Assembly: GCA_017994815.1 (NCBI GenBank)
Contig: JAGOJY010000022.1
Location: forward strand, 1-64,000
Length of the DNA: 64,000 bases
Origin: Acidobacteriota bacterium
GTDB taxonomy: Bacteria > Acidobacteriota > Polarisedimenticolia > J045
Reading direction: 5' to 3'
Part shown: positions 8,683-18,030 of the stretch, piece by piece
How the letters are laid out: each line of letters opens with the position of its first letter
Position numbering within the stretch: the first letter of the stretch is position 1
The notes under the pieces: generated by a model
The model's database searches: none
Told to the model about the DNA's origin: nothing
Seen by the model: the letters and a program-made list of their open reading frames with translations, nothing else
Made by a program: the position numbers and the translations under genes

Positions 8683-8737
8683 GGCGCCGCTCCGCGACGT
8701 GCCGGGCCAACCCAGCGTCCACCGAGAGGACCGCCCC

Positions 8738-11146
8738 GTGAGCACACATCGCGAATCGCACGATGGAAACGTTTCCATCCCGCGCTTTCTCCAGCCGGGC
8801 CGCTACGGGCACTTCGCCGCGAACGGGACGGAGTACCGGATCACCGACCCGCGGCCGCCGCGCCCCTGGGTCAACGTCATCGCCAACCCGCGCCTCGGTC
8901 TGGTCGTCAGCCACACCGGCAGCGGCTTCACCTGGATCGACAACTCGCAGCTCGCGGTCTTGACGAACTGGCGCCAGGACTTCGCCCAGGACTCCTCCGG
9001 GAAGTTCCTGTACCTGCGCGATGCGGCGTCGGGGCGCGCGTGGTCGCTCTCCCCCGCCCCGACCTGGCCGCGCTACGACCGGTTCGCCTGCCGGCACGGC
9101 ATCGGCTTCACGACGTTCGAGACGCTCTTCGACGGGATCGAGGCGCACTGGACGCTGTTCTGCGATCCCGTCGAGCCGGTCGAGCTGTGGCGCGTCGAGC
9201 TGGCCGAGCGCTCCGGGCGGGGGCGCACGCTGCAGGCCTGCGCGTTCCTCGAGTGGTGCTGCGGCCTCGCGCCGGCGCCGCGCCGGGAGTTCCACAAGCT
9301 GTTCATCGAGACGTGGTGCGACGAGGAACGGCGCGCCGTGTTCGCGCGCAACCACATGTGGGACCTGCCCTCACCGCGCTGGGGCCACTGGAACACGGAC
9401 TTCCGCTACGTCGCCGCCCTCGGCGGCACCGAGCCGCTCGACGGCGCGCAGGGGGACAAGGCCGCCTTCACCGGGCGCTACCGCGACCTGGCCGCGCCCG
9501 AGGCGCTGGACGCCGAGCGCTGGACGCCGCGCTTCGGGCGCCACGAGGACCCGGTGGCGGCGCTGCGCTCGACCGTCGAGCTTCCAGCGGGCGGCACGCG
9601 CGTATTCGGCTACGCGTTGGCCGTCGGCGAGTCGACCGGCGCGGCGCGGGAACTCCTGGCGCGGATGACCCGCCCCGGCGAGATCGAAGCCTCGCTGGCG
9701 CGCGCCCGTGGGGCCTGGGACGAGCGCCTCGCCGCGCACCGCATCGCCACGCCCGAACCGGAACTCGACACGCTGGTCAACGACTGGACGCGCTACCAGG
9801 CGATCTCGGCGCGGATCTTCGGGCGCTGCGGGTACTACCAGCAGAGCGGGGCCTACGGTTTCCGCGACCAGCTGCAGGACTCGCAGGTCTGGCTGACGAT
9901 CGACCCCGCGCGTTGCCGCTCGCAGATCGGCCTGCACGCCGCGCACCAGTTCGCCGACGGCTCGGTCTACCACTGGTGGCACCCGTTGTCCGAGCAGGGC
10001 CACGTCACCCGCATGACCGACGACCTGCTCTGGCTGGCGTTCGTCACCGCCGCCTACCTCAGGGAGACCGGAGATTTTTCCGTGCTCGAAGACCGCGCGC
10101 CGTTCCTCGACGATTCGGCGCCCGCCAGCCTGGCCGAGCACGTCGACCGCGCCTTCACCCGCGTGTTCGGCCGGACGAGCCCGCGCGGGCTGCCGTACAT
10201 CGGGGCCGGCGACTGGAACGACGGGCTGAGCGCGGCCGGGCTCGAGGAGCGCGGCGAGTCGGTCTGGCTCGCGCACTTCCTCGCCGGCCTGCTCGCCGAG
10301 TGGGCCGAGATCCACCGCCGCACCGGCGGTACGGAGCGCGCCGCCGACTTCGAGCAGCGGCGCGCGGCACTGGTCGCCGCGATCAACCAGCACGCCTGGG
10401 ACGGACGCTGGTACATCCGCGGCACGCTCGACGACGGGACCCCGTTCGGCAGCGCCGCCAATGCCGCGGGGCAGGTCTACCTCAACGCCCAGACGTGGGC
10501 CGTGCTCAACGACGTCGCCCCGCCGGAGCGCGCGCGGGCTTGCATGGAGGCGGTGCGCGAACGCCTGGTCACCGACGCCGGGGCGCTGCTGGTGGCGCCG
10601 GCCTACCGCGAGCCGGTGCGCGAGATCGGCTACATCACGCGCTACGCGCCGGGGATGCGCGAGAACGGCGGCGTGTACACCCACGCCGCGGTGTGGGCCA
10701 TCGCCGCGGCGTGCAAGTCCGGCGACGCCGAGCTCGCCGGGCGGCTGGTCCGCGCCCTCAACCCGGCGCTCAAGGACCCGGAGCGCTACTGGGCCGAGCC
10801 GTACGTTCTCCCCGGCAACGTGGACGGGCCGGACTCCCCCTACCCCGGCCGCGGCGGCTGGACCTGGTACACCGGGTCGGCGGCCTGGTTCCACCGGGTG
10901 GTCTGCGAGTGGGTGCTCGGCGTGCGGCCGGAGTGGGATGGGCTGCGCATCGCGCCCTGCCTACCGCCCGACTGGGGCTCGGCCTCGATGGTGAGGCCGT
11001 ACCGCGCGGCGGTTTACGAGATCCGCTTCACGCGGCAGGCGACCGCGGGCCAGGTCCGGGTCGCGCTCGACGGGCAACCCCTCGCCGGCACGCTCGTGCC
11101 GCCGCCCCGGGGGCCCGGCCGCCACGTGGTCGAGGTCCTGTTCTGA
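8738..11146 (+). CDS. GH94-family glycoside phosphorylase (beta-glucoside phosphorylase)
   Basis: It is predicted to phosphorolyse a beta-linked gluco-oligosaccharide to glucose-1-phosphate in the cytoplasm; no signal peptide is present. The 802-residue length matches cellobiose/chitobiose phosphorylases. N-terminal GRYGHF and PWVNVIANP motifs resemble GH94 enzymes and the GH94 domain of cyclic beta-1,2-glucan synthases. The catalytic acid lies in GDWNDG at 491-496 (D495 by family alignment). A YHWWHP stretch and a C-terminal GGWTWYTGSAAW stretch are family hallmarks. The chosen GTG 8738 has a GAGAGGA RBS at 8724-8730. The open frame extends further upstream but looks non-coding there. The neighbouring LacI gene and an operator-like palindrome in codons 9-14 suggest sugar-responsive control. 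Linkage specificity is undetermined. Confidence 0.85.
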   Translation: MSTHRESHDGNVSIPRFLQPGRYGHFAANGTEYRITDPRPPRPWVNVIANPRLGLVVSHTGSGFTWIDNSQLAVLTNWRQDFAQDSSGKFLYLRDAASGRAWSLSPAPTWPRYDRFACRHGIGFTTFETLFDGIEAHWTLFCDPVEPVELWRVELAERSGRGRTLQACAFLEWCCGLAPAPRREFHKLFIETWCDEERRAVFARNHMWDLPSPRWGHWNTDFRYVAALGGTEPLDGAQGDKAAFTGRYRDLAAPEALDAERWTPRFGRHEDPVAALRSTVELPAGGTRVFGYALAVGESTGAARELLARMTRPGEIEASLARARGAWDERLAAHRIATPEPELDTLVNDWTRYQAISARIFGRCGYYQQSGAYGFRDQLQDSQVWLTIDPARCRSQIGLHAAHQFADGSVYHWWHPLSEQGHVTRMTDDLLWLAFVTAAYLRETGDFSVLEDRAPFLDDSAPASLAEHVDRAFTRVFGRTSPRGLPYIGAGDWNDGLSAAGLEERGESVWLAHFLAGLLAEWAEIHRRTGGTERAADFEQRRAALVAAINQHAWDGRWYIRGTLDDGTPFGSAANAAGQVYLNAQTWAVLNDVAPPERARACMEAVRERLVTDAGALLVAPAYREPVREIGYITRYAPGMRENGGVYTHAAVWAIAAACKSGDAELAGRLVRALNPALKDPERYWAEPYVLPGNVDGPDSPYPGRGGWTWYTGSAAWFHRVVCEWVLGVRPEWDGLRIAPCLPPDWGSASMVRPYRAAVYEIRFTRQATAGQVRVALDGQPLAGTLVPPPRGPGRHVVEVLF
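8762..8779. promoter_or_regulatory. Perfect 18-bp LacI-family operator palindrome
   Basis: GATGGAAACGTTTCCATC is fully palindromic with the central CG typical of LacI/CcpA-type operators. It lies 24 bp inside the GH94 reading frame. The likely regulator is encoded at 11203-12273. Confidence 0.65.
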
Positions 11147-11151
11147 CCCCC

Positions 11152-11181
11152 TTGCAACCGGCGCCCCGACCCTGATGTAAT
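11152..11181 (+). promoter_or_regulatory. Promoter of the lacI-type gene
   Basis: TTGCAA (11152-11157), 18 bp, then TGTAAT (11176-11181). The -10 box lies inside the palindrome at 11176-11189, and the expected start near 11188 makes the mRNA almost leaderless. Confidence 0.45.
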
Positions 11182-11189
11182 CGTTTACA
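11176..11189. promoter_or_regulatory. LacI-family operator in front of the lacI-type gene
   Basis: TGTAATCGTTTACA is a 14-bp palindrome (12 of 14 positions) centred on CG. It overlaps the putative -10 box of the regulator gene. Autorepression is the simplest reading. Confidence 0.6.
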
Positions 11190-11202
11190 CGCGGGCGATG
11201 TG

Positions 11203-12273
11203 ATGGCGCTGACGATCAGGGATGTCGCTCGACAGGCCGGCGTTTCGGTGGCCACGGTGTCGCGCTGCCTGACCGGCCGGGGGCCGGTCCACCCCGACAC
11301 CGAGCAGCGCATCAGGAACGTCGCCGAGCGCCTGCGCTACGTCCCGCACGCCGCCGCCCGCAGCCTGATCACCAGCCGCACGCAGACGATCGCGCTGCTG
11401 CTTCCCGACATGTACGGCGAGTACTTCTCGGAGTTCCTGCGCGGCGCGGACCGCGTCGCGCGCCAGTCCGGGCACCACCTGCTCGTCTCCAGCTCGCACG
11501 GCGAAAAGGAACTCCGGGCGGCGTTGGGCGCGACGCGCGGTCGCGTCGACGGAATCGTGATCATGTGTCCCGAGGCGGACGTGTGCCCCGGCCCGGTCGA
11601 CGGCGCGGAAGTGCCGTTGGTCCTGGTCAACGCGCCGCGTGCGCCGCGCGCGGTGGCGACGGTCGGCGTGGACAACCGCCGCGGGGCCGAGGCGATGGTG
11701 CGCCACCTCGTCGCGCTCGGGCACCGCCGGATCGCGTTCGTCCGCGGCCCGCTCGGCAACCACGAGGCGAACGAGCGGCTGCGCGGTTACCGCCGCGCGG
11801 TGCGGGCGCTCGGGGCCGCTGCGGCGCCGGAACTGGAGCTGCCGGGCGATTTCGGCGAGGCCTCCGGGTACGAGGCCGGGCGGCGCGCGCTCGCGCTGCA
11901 CGCGCCCCCGCAGGCGGTGTTCGCGGCGAACGACGCGATGGCGATCGGCGTCCTGCTCGCGCTGCGCGAGGCGGGCGTGCCGGTGCCCGGTTCCGTCGCG
12001 CTGGCCGGCTTCGACGATGTGCCGATGGCGCGCTACGTCGCGCCGCCGTTGACGACGGTCCGCGTCCCGATCGAAGAACTGGGCGCGTGCGCGCTCGCGC
12101 ACGTGCTCGAGGCGATCCGCGGGCGTGTCCGCGCCCGCCACGAAGTGCTGCCGACCCAGCTCGTCGTGCGCGCCAGTTGCGGCGCCGCGCCCGGCCCGGC
12201 GGCCAAGGATGGTCCGCGTCACAGACCTGCAGTGCTTTCCGGCCGTGCGCCCGGGCGCCGGCCGCGCCGTTGA
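11203..12273 (+). CDS. LacI-family transcriptional repressor
   Basis: This 356-residue protein has an N-terminal LacI helix-turn-helix (LTIRDVARQAGVSVATVS, about 3-20), a hinge helix with HAAARSL, and a periplasmic-binding-protein-like effector domain to about 335. The C-terminal 25 residues are Arg/Pro-rich and probably disordered. ATG 11203 is preferred; GTG 11200 adds one codon. No clear RBS is present and the probable transcript start is only 15 nt upstream, so translation may be nearly leaderless. Its place between the GH94 and TonB/ABC genes makes it the likely local sugar-sensing repressor, acting at 8762-8779 and 11176-11189. Confidence 0.9.
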   Translation: MALTIRDVARQAGVSVATVSRCLTGRGPVHPDTEQRIRNVAERLRYVPHAAARSLITSRTQTIALLLPDMYGEYFSEFLRGADRVARQSGHHLLVSSSHGEKELRAALGATRGRVDGIVIMCPEADVCPGPVDGAEVPLVLVNAPRAPRAVATVGVDNRRGAEAMVRHLVALGHRRIAFVRGPLGNHEANERLRGYRRAVRALGAAAAPELELPGDFGEASGYEAGRRALALHAPPQAVFAANDAMAIGVLLALREAGVPVPGSVALAGFDDVPMARYVAPPLTTVRVPIEELGACALAHVLEAIRGRVRARHEVLPTQLVVRASCGAAPGPAAKDGPRHRPAVLSGRAPGRRPRR

Positions 12274-12292
12274 GGATGGAGGAGCGGGAGCC

Positions 12293-15217
12293 ATGAGAAG
12301 GAGATCCTGGTACGCAGTGGCCGGGCCGGCGGTCCTGGCCGCCCTCGTGTTCCTGGCCTGCGCCCCCGCGTTGGCGCAGACCTCGACCGCCGTGATCAAG
12401 GGCACCGTCAGCGACGAGAAGGAGGTGCTGCCGGGGGCCACGGTGGTCGCGATCAACTCGGCGACGGGATTCCAGTACCCGATCTTCACCGACGCCGGGG
12501 GGAACTACGTCCTGACCCTGCCCCCGGCGACCTACGAGATCCAGGTCTCGTCGGAGAGCTACCAGCCGCTGTCGCGCACGGTCGAGGTGCTCGTCGGCCA
12601 GGCGCTGACGGTGAACTTCCGCCTGTCGGCCGAGAGCGTCCTCGTCGAGAACGTGACGGTCGTCGGCGAGAACCGCATCGCCGAGACCCGCACGTCCGAG
12701 GTCGCGACCAACGTCACGCGCCAGCAGATCGAGGCGCTGCCGCAGCAGGAGCGCAACTTCCTCACCTTCGCCTCGCTGGCGCCGGGCGTCCAGGTCACCG
12801 GCGGGCGCGACGGCGACCCGCGCTACGGCTCGGCCTCTTTTCGCGGCAACGGCCTCGACGCGCGGCAGGTCAACGTCTTCGTCGACGGGCTGTCGTTCAA
12901 GAACGACGTGATCAAGGGCGGCGCGTTCATGCAGGACGCGAGCATCGGCAACCCCTTCCCGCAGTCCGCGGTGCAGGAGTACCGGGTCATCGCGTCGAAC
13001 TTCAAGGCCGAGTACGAGCGCGCCGGTTCGGCGATCATCACCTCCGTGACGCGCTCGGGCACCAACGCCTGGCAGGCCGACGCCTTCGCCCTGTACTCCG
13101 ACGAAGGCATGATGGAGAAGACCGACTTCCAGGACGACGTCCCGAACCAGGACCGGACCCAGTACGGCATCAGCGGCGGCGGCCCGATCATCAAGGACAA
13201 GCTGTTCTTCTTCGCGGCCTACGAAAGGCGCGAGGACGACAAGTACAACAACGTGAACTTCTCGTTCCCGACCGGCGTCCCGGACTCGGTGCGGCGCCAG
13301 TTCGCGGAGCAGGACCAGGGCGACGTCCTCTCGCCGTTCGAGGAAGACCTCCTGTTCGGCAAGTTGAACTGGCAGCCGGCCCCGGGCCACAACGCCGAGT
13401 TGTCGTTCTCCTGGCGCGACGAGTCGGACCGCCGCGATTTCGGCGGCACCCGCGCGTTCTCGGCCGGCGTGGACCAGCAGGTCGAGACCAAGGCCGTGAC
13501 CGCCAAGTACCAGTTCGTCGGCAGCCGCTGGAGCAACGACGCGACCCTGGCCTGGCAGAACGCCGAGTGGCTCCAGGGCGCGATCGACATGGACACGCCG
13601 CAGCTCGACTACTTCGGCATCGGCACGATCGGCGGTCGCAGCACGATCCAGGACATCACGCAGGACCGGCTGCTCTTGCGCGACGATTTCACGTTCAGCC
13701 TGGGCGGGTACGGGCAGCACACGATCAAGACCGGCGTCAACATGACCCAGGCCGACTACGACTACGACAACGCCCAGGACTCCAACCCGATCTTCCGCTT
13801 CCGCTCCGAGGACCAGTGGCTGTTCCCGTTCGAGGCGACGATCGGGTTCGGCAACTCGGCGGCCAAGTTCGACACCCGGCAGTACGGGCTGTACGTCCAG
13901 GACGACTGGGCGATCACGCCGCAGTTCGAGCTGAATCTCGGCGTGCGCTGGGACTACGACGAGAACATGCTCAACAACGACTGGTCCACGCCGCGCAGCA
14001 TCCGGCGCGCGGTGCGCAACTCGACGCAGGTCGACATGGACGGGCGGCTGTACAGCCTGGGCGAGATCATCGACCTCGACGACTACATCTCGACCGGCGG
14101 TAACCGCGATTCGTACAGCGGCGCGATCCAGCCGCGGATCGGCTTCAGCGCCGACCTGACCGGCAACGGCCGCAGCGTGCTGTTCGGCTCGTGGGGCCGG
14201 TTCTACGACCGCGTGATCCTGACCGACATTTACGAGGAACAGCACAAGTTCGACTGGCGCTTCTACCGCATCTGCTTCACCGACCCCGCGGCGGGCGCGC
14301 CGCCGTCCTGCCCGAACCCGATCCCGTGGGACGACAGCTACCTGAGCAAGGACGGCCTGCGCCGGCTGATCGACGAGGGCGTCACCAGCGGGCCGGAGAT
14401 CTGGCTTTTGAACAACAACACCAAGCCGCCGCGCACCGACCAGTGGTCGGTCGGCTTCCGCCAGGGGATCCAGAACTGGGTCTTCACCCTCGGCTACAAC
14501 AACGTCAAGGGGTACAACGGGCTGATCTGGTGGCCGGCCTCGACGCCCGACGCGACGCCCGACACCGGCGACCGCTGGGGCCACCTGTTCTTCGGCGCGC
14601 CGGATTACGGCCTGATCCTCTACTCCACGACCGACCGCCGCACCTGGTACGAGGCCGTCTACCTGCAGGTCGAAAGGCCGTACCGCAACCGCTGGGGCAT
14701 GCAGGTGACGTACACCAACGCGCGGTCGTTCCAGCTCGGGCGCGAGGAGAAGTCCGAGGGCACCGGCTTCGCCTTCGACTTCTTCCAGCCCGAGTGGCTG
14801 AAGGACAACCGCTACGCCGGCAACAACGACGAGCGCCACCGCGTGGTCGGCTCGTTCATCTTCGGCCTGCCGTGGGACATCCGGCTCAGCAGCTTCATCA
14901 CCCTCGGCAGCGGCGTCCCGTACACGGTCTACGACTACTCCAACGACGCGGCCTCGATCCGCTGGAACGGCGCGCGCCCGCCGCGCGACAGCGACTACCT
15001 CGGCAGCTGGGCCTACGAGAGCGTGGACCTCAGGGCCGAGAAGTTCTTCCCGATCGGCCGCAGCTCGATCGGGATCCAGCTCGAGGCGTTCAACCTGACC
15101 GACTTCAAGAACTACTGCGGCTACGTGGACTTCTGGCTCGACCCCAACCTCGGAACGCCGACGTGCCAGTACAACCCGCGGCGCTTCCAGGTCGGCATGA
15201 AGTACTCGTTCCGCTAG
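12293..15217 (+). CDS. TonB-dependent outer-membrane receptor with N-terminal carboxypeptidase-regulatory domain
   Basis: It imports a large substrate, here probably an oligosaccharide, through the outer membrane. The 974-residue protein starts with a signal peptide (1-29, ...PALAQ). A CarboxypepD_reg beta-sandwich follows (about 33-115, ending in a TVNFRLSAE stretch). The plug domain (about 120-260, with a FRGNGLDARQVNVFVDG stretch) precedes a large beta-barrel that ends in Tyr-Ser-Phe-Arg. The architecture is typical of Acidobacteriota and of Oar/SusC-like receptors; no SusD partner is present. ATG 12293 follows a strong GGAGGAGCGGGAG RBS. It lies 19 nt after the lacI-type gene, and the GH144-like gene follows after 57 nt. 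Confidence 0.9.
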   Translation: MRRRSWYAVAGPAVLAALVFLACAPALAQTSTAVIKGTVSDEKEVLPGATVVAINSATGFQYPIFTDAGGNYVLTLPPATYEIQVSSESYQPLSRTVEVLVGQALTVNFRLSAESVLVENVTVVGENRIAETRTSEVATNVTRQQIEALPQQERNFLTFASLAPGVQVTGGRDGDPRYGSASFRGNGLDARQVNVFVDGLSFKNDVIKGGAFMQDASIGNPFPQSAVQEYRVIASNFKAEYERAGSAIITSVTRSGTNAWQADAFALYSDEGMMEKTDFQDDVPNQDRTQYGISGGGPIIKDKLFFFAAYERREDDKYNNVNFSFPTGVPDSVRRQFAEQDQGDVLSPFEEDLLFGKLNWQPAPGHNAELSFSWRDESDRRDFGGTRAFSAGVDQQVETKAVTAKYQFVGSRWSNDATLAWQNAEWLQGAIDMDTPQLDYFGIGTIGGRSTIQDITQDRLLLRDDFTFSLGGYGQHTIKTGVNMTQADYDYDNAQDSNPIFRFRSEDQWLFPFEATIGFGNSAAKFDTRQYGLYVQDDWAITPQFELNLGVRWDYDENMLNNDWSTPRSIRRAVRNSTQVDMDGRLYSLGEIIDLDDYISTGGNRDSYSGAIQPRIGFSADLTGNGRSVLFGSWGRFYDRVILTDIYEEQHKFDWRFYRICFTDPAAGAPPSCPNPIPWDDSYLSKDGLRRLIDEGVTSGPEIWLLNNNTKPPRTDQWSVGFRQGIQNWVFTLGYNNVKGYNGLIWWPASTPDATPDTGDRWGHLFFGAPDYGLILYSTTDRRTWYEAVYLQVERPYRNRWGMQVTYTNARSFQLGREEKSEGTGFAFDFFQPEWLKDNRYAGNNDERHRVVGSFIFGLPWDIRLSSFITLGSGVPYTVYDYSNDAASIRWNGARPPRDSDYLGSWAYESVDLRAEKFFPIGRSSIGIQLEAFNLTDFKNYCGYVDFWLDPNLGTPTCQYNPRRFQVGMKYSFR

Positions 15218-15274
15218 TCCCGACTCCCTGGCGGGCCGCGGCGCGGTTCGACCGCGCCGCGGCCCGCCGCCGAG

Positions 15275-16753
15275 GTGCCCGTGGCGCTGCCGAGATCGCT
15301 CCTCGTCCTGCTCGGCGCGCTGGCCGCGCTCGGCGGCTGCCGCCTCACCGACGCGGTCGCCGCCGACCCGCCGGCCGGCGCGCTCGCGGCGCCGGGCCCC
15401 GTCGCCGGGCCGGCCGCCACCGCGTCCGGCTGGGACGGCTTCCTCTCCAAGCTCGAAAAGCGCACCTTCCGCTACTTCTGGGAGCGCACCAACCCGGCCA
15501 ACGGGCTCGTCCCGGACCGCTGGCCGACACCGTCGTTCTCCAGCATCGCCGCGACGGGGTTCGGCCTGACGGCCTACACGATCGGCGCCGAGCGCGGCTA
15601 CGTGCCGCGGGCCAAGGCGGCGCGGCGCGCGCTCACCACGCTGGAGTTCTTCCTCGCCGCGCCGCAGGGGCCGCAGGCCGAAGGCATGTCGGGGTACAAG
15701 GGCTTCTTCTACCACTTCCTCGACATGAACACCGGCCACCGCTACCGCGACGTCGAGCTGTCCACGATCGACACCGCGCTGCTCGCCGCGGGAGCGCTGT
15801 CCTGCCAGAGCTACTTCGACCGCGACGACCCGACCGAAGCGGCGATCCGCGCCCGGGCCGAGGAACTGGTCACCCGCATCGACTGGCAGTGGGCCAGCGC
15901 GAAGAACCCGCCGCTGGTCAACCACGGCTGGACGCCGGAGGTCGGTTACCTGCCGCACGAGTGGATCGGCTACACCGAGGCGATGATCCTGTACATCATC
16001 GCGCTCGGCTCGCCGACGTTCCCGCTGGACGAGCAGGCCTGGCCCGCGTTCTGCTCGACCTACCCGTGGGACGAGTTCTACGGCCAGGAGTACGTCCAGT
16101 TCTCGCACCTGTTCGGGCACCAGTTCACGCTGGCCTGGATCGACGGCCGCGGCATCCGCGACGAGTACATGCGCGGGCGCGGCATCGACTACTTCGAGAA
16201 TTCGCGCCGCGCGACCTACGCCCAGCGCGCCTACGCCATCGCCAACCCGATGGGCTGGAAGGACTACGGCGAGCTGATCTGGGGCTTCACCGCCTGTGAC
16301 GGCCCGGCCGACGCCACGCACACGTACAACGGCGAGCCGCGCCAGTTCTTCAAGTACGCGGCCCGCGGGGCGGGAGCGGACGGGATCCGCGACGACGGCA
16401 CGATCGCCCCGTACGCCGCGGGCAGCTCGATCGTCTTCGCCCCCGAGATCGTCGTGCCCGCGCTGCGCGAGATGAAGCGCCGCTACGGCGGGCGCCTCTG
16501 GTCCACCTACGGCTTCCGCGACGCCTTCAACCCCAGCTTCTCCTGGACGCCCGAGGTCGGCCGCGTCGGCAAGAAGGGCTGGGTCGGGCCGGACTACCTC
16601 GGGATCGACCAGGGGCCGCTGCTGTTGATGCTGGAGAACTACCGCAGCGGGCTGGTGTGGAACACGATGCGGCGCAACCCCCACATCGTGCGCGGCCTCC
16701 GGCGCGCGGGGTTCTCCGGCGGATGGCTGGACTCGGCGGCGGCGGCGCCGTGA
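15275..16753 (+). CDS. Glycoamylase-like / GH144-type secreted lipoprotein (probable endo-beta-glucanase)
   Basis: This 492-residue protein begins with a lipoprotein signal (LGGC lipobox at 19-22), so it is anchored in a membrane. The mature part matches the glycoamylase-like fold (PF10091), which includes GH144 endo-beta-1,2-glucanases. Seen stretches include RTFRYFWERTNP, SSIAATGFGL, GYKGFFYHFLDM and ELSTIDTALL. In cyclic beta-1,2-glucan synthases this domain sits beside a GH94 domain; here the two modules are separate genes of one locus. Family knowledge suggests beta-1,2-glucan cleavage, but this is inferred. GTG 15275 or GTG 15281 may be the start. The stop overlaps the next gene (GTGA). 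Confidence 0.8.
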   Translation: MPVALPRSLLVLLGALAALGGCRLTDAVAADPPAGALAAPGPVAGPAATASGWDGFLSKLEKRTFRYFWERTNPANGLVPDRWPTPSFSSIAATGFGLTAYTIGAERGYVPRAKAARRALTTLEFFLAAPQGPQAEGMSGYKGFFYHFLDMNTGHRYRDVELSTIDTALLAAGALSCQSYFDRDDPTEAAIRARAEELVTRIDWQWASAKNPPLVNHGWTPEVGYLPHEWIGYTEAMILYIIALGSPTFPLDEQAWPAFCSTYPWDEFYGQEYVQFSHLFGHQFTLAWIDGRGIRDEYMRGRGIDYFENSRRATYAQRAYAIANPMGWKDYGELIWGFTACDGPADATHTYNGEPRQFFKYAARGAGADGIRDDGTIAPYAAGSSIVFAPEIVVPALREMKRRYGGRLWSTYGFRDAFNPSFSWTPEVGRVGKKGWVGPDYLGIDQGPLLLMLENYRSGLVWNTMRRNPHIVRGLRRAGFSGGWLDSAAAAP

Positions 16754-18030
16754 CGCGCGCCGCCGCCGCGCTGGCGGCGGTCGTCGCGCTCGCGCGCTGC
16801 GGCGCCTCCGGGGCCGCCCCGGGCGCGCTCGAGATGTGGGCCCTCGGCCGCGAGGGCGAGGTCGTCGCGGAGCTGGCGCGCGAGTTCGAGCGCGAGAACC
16901 CCGGCGAGCGCGTGCGCGTGCAGCAGGTCCCGTGGACCGCGGCGCACGAGAAGCTCCTCACCGCCTTCGTCGGCGGCGCGACGCCCGACCTCGCGCAGGT
17001 CGGCAACACGTGGATCCCGGAGTTCGCAGAGCTCGGCGCGTTGCTCGAGCTTTCGCCCTACGCGGCGCGCTCGGCCGGGATCGCGCGTGACGAGTACTTC
17101 GGCGGGATCTGGGACACCAACGTTCTCGACGGGCGCCTTTTCGGCGTGCCGTGGTACGTCGACACGCGGCTCTTGTTCTACCGCGACGACCTGCTCGCGC
17201 GCGGCGGCCTCGCGCGCGGGCCGCGCACGTGGGACGAGTGGCTCGCGGCCGCGCGGCAGCTGCGCCAGCGGATGCGACCGGGCGAGTACCCGCTCCTTTT
17301 GCCGACCGACGAGTGGGCGCAGGTCGTGATCCTCGGCCTGCAGTCCGGCGCCGAGATGGTGCACGACGGGCGGCGCGGCGCGTTCCGCGCGCCGGAGTTC
17401 CGCCGGGCCTTCGAGCTGTACGTCTCGCTGTACCGCCAGGGGCTGGCCCCGGTCGCCAGCAACGTCCAGATCGCCAACCTGTACCAGCAGTTCGCCGAGG
17501 GGACGTTCGCGATGTACATCACCGGCCCGTGGAACCTCGGCGAGTTCCGGCGGCGCGTGCCGCGCGAGGCGCTCGCGCACTGGGCCACCGCGCCCCTGCC
17601 CGCCCCCGGCGACGCCGGCGCCTACCCCGGCGCCTCGCTCGCCGGCGGCTCGAGCCTCGTGGTCTTCCGCAACTCGCGCGCCCCGGAGCGGGCGTGGCGC
17701 TTCGTCGAGTTCCTGTCGCGCCCCGAGCAGCAGCTGCGGTTCTACGAGCTGACCGGCGACCTGCCGGCGCGGCGCGCGGCGTGGACCCGCTCCGGTCTGG
17801 CCGCGGACCCCCACGTGCGCGCCTTCTGGGAGCAACTCGACGCGGTGCGGCCGGTGCCGCAGATCCCGGAGTGGGAGCAGGTCACCTCCAAGATCGTGCT
17901 CCACGCCGAGGCCGCGATCCGCGGGCGCTCGAGCATCGACGAGGCGCTCGCCGCGCTCGACCGCGACGTGGACCGCATCCTGGAGAAGCGGCGCTGGGTG
18001 CTGGAGCAGCGCGCGGGGGCCGCGCGGTGA
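16750..18030 (+). CDS. ABC transporter sugar-binding lipoprotein
   Basis: This 426-residue family 1 extracellular solute-binding protein has a short signal ending in an unusual lipobox (LARC, C17). Hallmarks are an LEMWALGREGEVV start, a GGATPDLAQVGNTWIPEF ligand-pocket stretch and an EGTFAMYITGPWNLGEF stretch typical of oligosaccharide binders. GTG 16750 overlaps the preceding stop by 4 nt, and its own stop overlaps the first permease. The protein would deliver oligosaccharides released by the GH144-like enzyme to the permease pair. An open frame reaches further upstream, but the lipoprotein signal fixes this start. Confidence 0.88.
   Translation: MTRAAAALAAVVALARCGASGAAPGALEMWALGREGEVVAELAREFERENPGERVRVQQVPWTAAHEKLLTAFVGGATPDLAQVGNTWIPEFAELGALLELSPYAARSAGIARDEYFGGIWDTNVLDGRLFGVPWYVDTRLLFYRDDLLARGGLARGPRTWDEWLAAARQLRQRMRPGEYPLLLPTDEWAQVVILGLQSGAEMVHDGRRGAFRAPEFRRAFELYVSLYRQGLAPVASNVQIANLYQQFAEGTFAMYITGPWNLGEFRRRVPREALAHWATAPLPAPGDAGAYPGASLAGGSSLVVFRNSRAPERAWRFVEFLSRPEQQLRFYELTGDLPARRAAWTRSGLAADPHVRAFWEQLDAVRPVPQIPEWEQVTSKIVLHAEAAIRGRSSIDEALAALDRDVDRILEKRRWVLEQRAGAAR

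Noticed and set aside
8513-8737. Upstream extension of the GH94 frame
   Set aside because: Low-complexity Ala/Arg sequence unlike any GH94 N-terminus; the GTG at 8738 has an RBS and places the family start correctly.
11627-16684. 1685-codon minus-strand open frame across lacI, TonB and GH144-like genes
   Set aside because: Antisense shadow of recognised genes with no family signature.
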